Assembly: GCA_027314825.1 (NCBI GenBank)
Contig: DAHVAB010000193.1
Location: forward strand, 1-5,315
Length of the DNA: 5,315 bases
Direction: 5' to 3'
Origin: Solirubrobacterales bacterium
GTDB lineage: Bacteria > Actinomycetota > Thermoleophilia > Solirubrobacterales > Solirubrobacteraceae
How positions within the stretch are numbered: the first letter of the stretch is position 1; each line of letters starts with the position of its first letter. This document shows, piece by piece, positions 3,634 to 5,315 of the stretch. The position numbers and the translations under genes were made by a program. The notes beneath the pieces are model-generated. The model did no database searches. It had not been told where the DNA came from and saw only the letters and a list, made by a program, of their open reading frames with translations.

Positions 3634-4304
3634 GCTCGAGCTCCGCTCGGGGTGAGGCCGAGCACGCTCGGAAGCTCTGAGAGCGAGTGGAGGATCTTCG
3701 CTCCGGCCTGCGTGAGCGCCGACGCCTCGGTCTCCGCGGCGTAGCCGAGCACGGGCATCCCGGCCGCGACGGCGGCCCGCACCCCGGAGGGACTGTCCTC
3801 GACGACGACGCACCGCGACGGCGCTGCGCCCATGCTCGCCGCGGCATGTAGGAAGAGGTCCGGCGCCGGCTTGCCGCGTGGGACCTGATAGGCGGAGAAG
3901 AGGCTCTCCGGGTCGAAAAGGGGGGCCAGGCCCGTGAGCTCCAGCGATAGCCTCGTCTTCTGCAGCTTGCCTTGGGAGGCCACGCACGCGAGCAGGCCGG
4001 CGGATGTGAGGGTTCGCACCGCCTCCGCGGCTCCCGGCACGGGTGCCAGCTCCGCCGCGAAGGCCGCGCCCCGCGCCCGCTCGAACGTATCGATCCAGTC
4101 CGCCGGCAGGGGCCGTCCGTGCTGCGCCAGCGCGGCGGCGCCCACCTCGTCGAGCATCATGCCCTGGTAGCGCTCGCGGGCCTGCTGCGCGGAGGTGGGC
4201 AGGCCGGCGGCGCTCAGCGTCTGCGCAAGGATGCGGCTGGAGATGCCCTCGCTGTCGACGAGCACCCCGTCGCAGTCGAAGATGATCAGCTCGGCGTCCG
4301 GCAC
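3630..4304 (-). CDS. HAD superfamily phosphatase, subfamily IA (beta-phosphoglucomutase/YieH-like)
   Basis: Mg-dependent phosphatase or phosphomutase working through a phospho-aspartate. All four HAD motifs are present (numbering from the GTG at 4304): motif I IIFDCDGVLVDSE with nucleophile Asp10 and acid/base Asp12; motif II VASQG with Ser110; motif III Lys145 in RGKPAPDLF; motif IV VVEDSPSGVRAAVAAG with Glu169/Asp170. A helical cap follows motif I (about residues 17-80), as in subfamily IA. 224 aa, typical. The start is placed at GTG 4304 because motif I should begin within the first 10 residues. The frame stays open upstream to 4466, but those codons encode unrelated Arg/His-rich residues; TTG at 4313 is a close alternative. 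No Shine-Dalgarno is seen. The part around SQGKLQKTRLSLELTGLAPLF and the motif IV region recalls E. coli YieH (6-phosphogluconate phosphatase), but the substrate is not determinable. Converges on the LOG gene with 10 bp between stops. Confidence 0.9.
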   Translation of the reverse strand: MPDAELIIFDCDGVLVDSEGISSRILAQTLSAAGLPTSAQQARERYQGMMLDEVGAAALAQHGRPLPADWIDTFERARGAAFAAELAPVPGAAEAVRTLTSAGLLACVASQGKLQKTRLSLELTGLAPLFDPESLFSAYQVPRGKPAPDLFLHAAASMGAAPSRCVVVEDSPSGVRAAVAAGMPVLGYAAETEASALTQAGAKILHSLSELPSVLGLTPSGARA

Positions 4305-4312
4305 TGCGCGCA

Positions 4313-4318
4313 ATTCTG
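4313..4318 (-). promoter_or_regulatory. Possible -10 box of the HAD gene (CAGAAT, minus strand)
   Basis: On the minus strand CAGAAT (5 of 6 matches to TAGAAT, the hexamer before ssrA in this window) lies 8 nt before the chosen GTG at 4304. This fits a leaderless transcript and supports that start over more upstream ones. No -35 was identified. Confidence 0.3.
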
Positions 4319-4489
4319 ACGCCCGGGCGGCATCAACGCTCCGATGCGGCTGATGACCGGGCTCGTGTGATCGAGGATCGGCTTCTCGCGCCGGCGAGCG
4401 CTGCGCGCGGTTGGAGCAGCGGGCCGCATCTCGGCCGTTTGATTGGCGTTGCCATCGGGGAGACACTGCCCACGCGATCCGTCCATTGG

Positions 4490-4518
4490 TTGACGGTCGG
4501 GGGACGCATCGCTCATGT
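4490..4518 (+). promoter_or_regulatory. Putative promoter of the SGNH hydrolase gene
   Basis: TTGACG at 4490-4495 differs from the -35 consensus at one base. The hexamer 17 bp later, TCATGT, is a poor -10. It would place the transcription start near 4525, some 30 nt before the ATG and next to the hairpin at 4523-4537. Confidence 0.3.
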
Positions 4519-4522
4519 CAAT

Positions 4523-4537
4523 GTCCGCGGAGCGGAC
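4523..4537 (+). repeat. Small hairpin directly before the SGNH ribosome binding site
   Basis: GTCCGC (4523-4528) and GCGGAC (4532-4537) form a perfect 6-bp stem with loop GGA. The next bases are GGGAGG (4538-4543) and GGGAG (4546-4550), the candidate Shine-Dalgarno sequences for the ATG at 4556. A 5' UTR hairpin could protect the transcript or affect initiation. Confidence 0.4.
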
Positions 4538-4555
4538 GGGAGGATGGGAGCAGGC

Positions 4556-5315
4556 ATGTATCTGATGAGGAGCGGCTCGCACCGGGGTCGCTGGATCCTC
4601 GCCGCAGCGGTCTCGGCAGCACTTCTCCTGCTCGTCTGCGTGCTGCTGGCGCCGCCGCGCGCCGCCGCGCGGGGCGCGTGGGGCCTGGAGGGCCATCGGG
4701 GGCACGTCGAGGCGCATGTGCAGCACACCTATCTCGCGCTCGGCGACTCGCTCGCCTTCGGCTACTCGCAGGCGCGCTTCGAAGCGAACCTGCCCGAAGA
4801 GAATCCGGCCGCGTTCGAAACCGGCTACGTCAACGATTTCGGCGCCGCGCTGCGGCTGTTCAAACCGAATCTGCAGATCGTCAACGATGGCTGCCCGGGG
4901 GAGACGACCACCTCGATGATCGAAGGGCCCTGCGAATACCAGGAGCACTTCCCGCTCCACCACCCCTACGCCGGCGGGCCGACCAGCTCCCAGCTCTCCG
5001 ATGCGCTCGCCTATCTCGCCGCGCACCCGGGCCAGGTCAACCCGATCACGATCGACATCGGCGCCAACGACGCGCTCGCCGTGATCGAGAAGACCTGCGA
5101 ACTGCACGCGGAATGCATCGCCCGCGAAGCGCCGTCGCTGTTCGCGCACATCGGGACCAACCTCGGGTACATCCTCGGCAGGCTGCGCGCAGCCGCCCCT
5201 CACGCCCAGATCATCGTGCTCGGGCTCTACAACCCGTTCGGCGAACGGATCGAAGGCGCCGACGCGCTGACCGTACGGCTCAACGAAGTGATGGAAGGCG
5301 ACGCCGCGAGCGTGA
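4556..5315 (+). CDS. Secreted SGNH/GDSL-family hydrolase (esterase/lipase-like), 3' end outside window
   Basis: Exported serine hydrolase, probably acting on ester bonds outside the membrane; substrate unknown. The frame is open from ATG 4556 to the right edge (253 codons, no stop). The N-terminus is a signal peptide or anchor: basic residues 5-12 (RSGSHRGR), hydrophobic 13-34, and a possible cleavage after PRAAA (35-38). Cys28 is preceded by Val, not a normal lipobox. Block I is YLALGDSLAFGYSQA with nucleophile Ser65; block II NDGCPGET with Gly115; block III DIGAND with Gly169 and Asn171 (oxyanion hole). The catalytic Asp-His block lies beyond the window. Cys113, 126, 181 and 187 could form disulfides, as expected for an exported protein. 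This is the only gene here with clear Shine-Dalgarno candidates: GGGAG 5 nt before the ATG and GGAGG 12 nt before. ATG 4565 is an alternative start. Divergent from the HAD gene. Confidence 0.9.
   Translation, partial: MYLMRSGSHRGRWILAAAVSAALLLLVCVLLAPPRAAARGAWGLEGHRGHVEAHVQHTYLALGDSLAFGYSQARFEANLPEENPAAFETGYVNDFGAALRLFKPNLQIVNDGCPGETTTSMIEGPCEYQEHFPLHHPYAGGPTSSQLSDALAYLAAHPGQVNPITIDIGANDALAVIEKTCELHAECIAREAPSLFAHIGTNLGYILGRLRAAAPHAQIIVLGLYNPFGERIEGADALTVRLNEVMEGDAASV

Larger units (their letters stand above)
4305..4555. other. Divergent intergenic region between HAD and SGNH genes
   Basis: No gene recognised. It should carry both promoters. For the plus strand, TTGACG (4490-4495) is a 5-of-6 match to a -35 box, with TCATGT (4513-4518) at 17 bp as a weak -10. 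Small hairpins are seen at 4385-4398 (CTCGC/GCGAG), 4422-4436 (GGCCG/CGGCC, followed by GTTTGATT) and 4523-4537 (see separate entry). Confidence 0.5.

Noticed and set aside
4422..4444. Intrinsic terminator (GGCCG/CGGCC then GTTTGATT)
   Set aside because: No plus-strand gene ends upstream of it, the stem is only 5 bp and the T run is interrupted.
4305..4466. N-terminal extension of the HAD protein up to 4466
   Set aside because: The extra 54 residues are Arg/His-rich and unlike HAD N-termini; motif I starts correctly from GTG 4304.
4286..5203. 305-codon minus-strand frame antisense to the SGNH gene
   Set aside because: It is the antisense of a GC-rich coding region; the plus strand carries all SGNH blocks and a signal peptide.

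Overview
High-GC bacterial chromosomal DNA, most likely actinobacterial. The pointers are frequent GTG starts, 4-nt GTGA gene overlaps, several genes without a Shine-Dalgarno sequence whose -10-like hexamer sits 6 to 8 nt before the start codon (leaderless style), an ssrA tag (ADSHEYALAA) close to the Mycobacterium tag, and a secreted SGNH hydrolase of a type I associate with Solirubrobacterales/Thermoleophilia. The class assignment is inference.

Layout. (1) 1-1824 is the trans-translation (ribosome rescue) block: the 3' end of rnr (RNase R), smpB, a 7 x 20 bp tandem repeat, then a one-piece tmRNA gene (ssrA) with a TAGAAT -10 box touching the last repeat. (2) 1825-3043 carries two type II toxin-antitoxin operons in the same direction: hicB-hicA directly behind ssrA, and yefM-yoeB about 220 bp further on. 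Between them lie a perfect 8-bp inverted repeat and an exact 11-bp copy of the ssrA 3' terminus (CCGTCTCCACT). The hicBA block is therefore bracketed by a direct repeat of the tmRNA end, as expected for an insertion at ssrA. (3) 3068-3619 is a LOG-family nucleoside-monophosphate phosphoribohydrolase. It converges on a HAD-family phosphatase (minus strand, 3630-4304) with both stop codons inside one 7-bp hairpin. (4) 4305-4555 is a divergent intergenic region leading to a secreted SGNH/GDSL hydrolase that runs off the right edge.

How the genes work together. SmpB and tmRNA rescue ribosomes stalled on mRNAs lacking a stop codon and tag the nascent chain, while RNase R degrades the defective mRNA. 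HicA and YoeB are both mRNA-cleaving toxins, so active toxin produces the substrates that the upstream block clears. Whether the linkage is functional or just reflects ssrA 3' ends being common insertion sites is open; the duplicated ssrA end favours insertion. LOG, HAD and SGNH look like ordinary chromosomal genes.

No single gene here is a wholly new system. The most interesting signals are the direct repeat bracketing hicBA, the repeat array at the ssrA promoter, and the paired GTAC motifs at the yefM start, which match the 12-bp spacing of the E. coli YefM operator.
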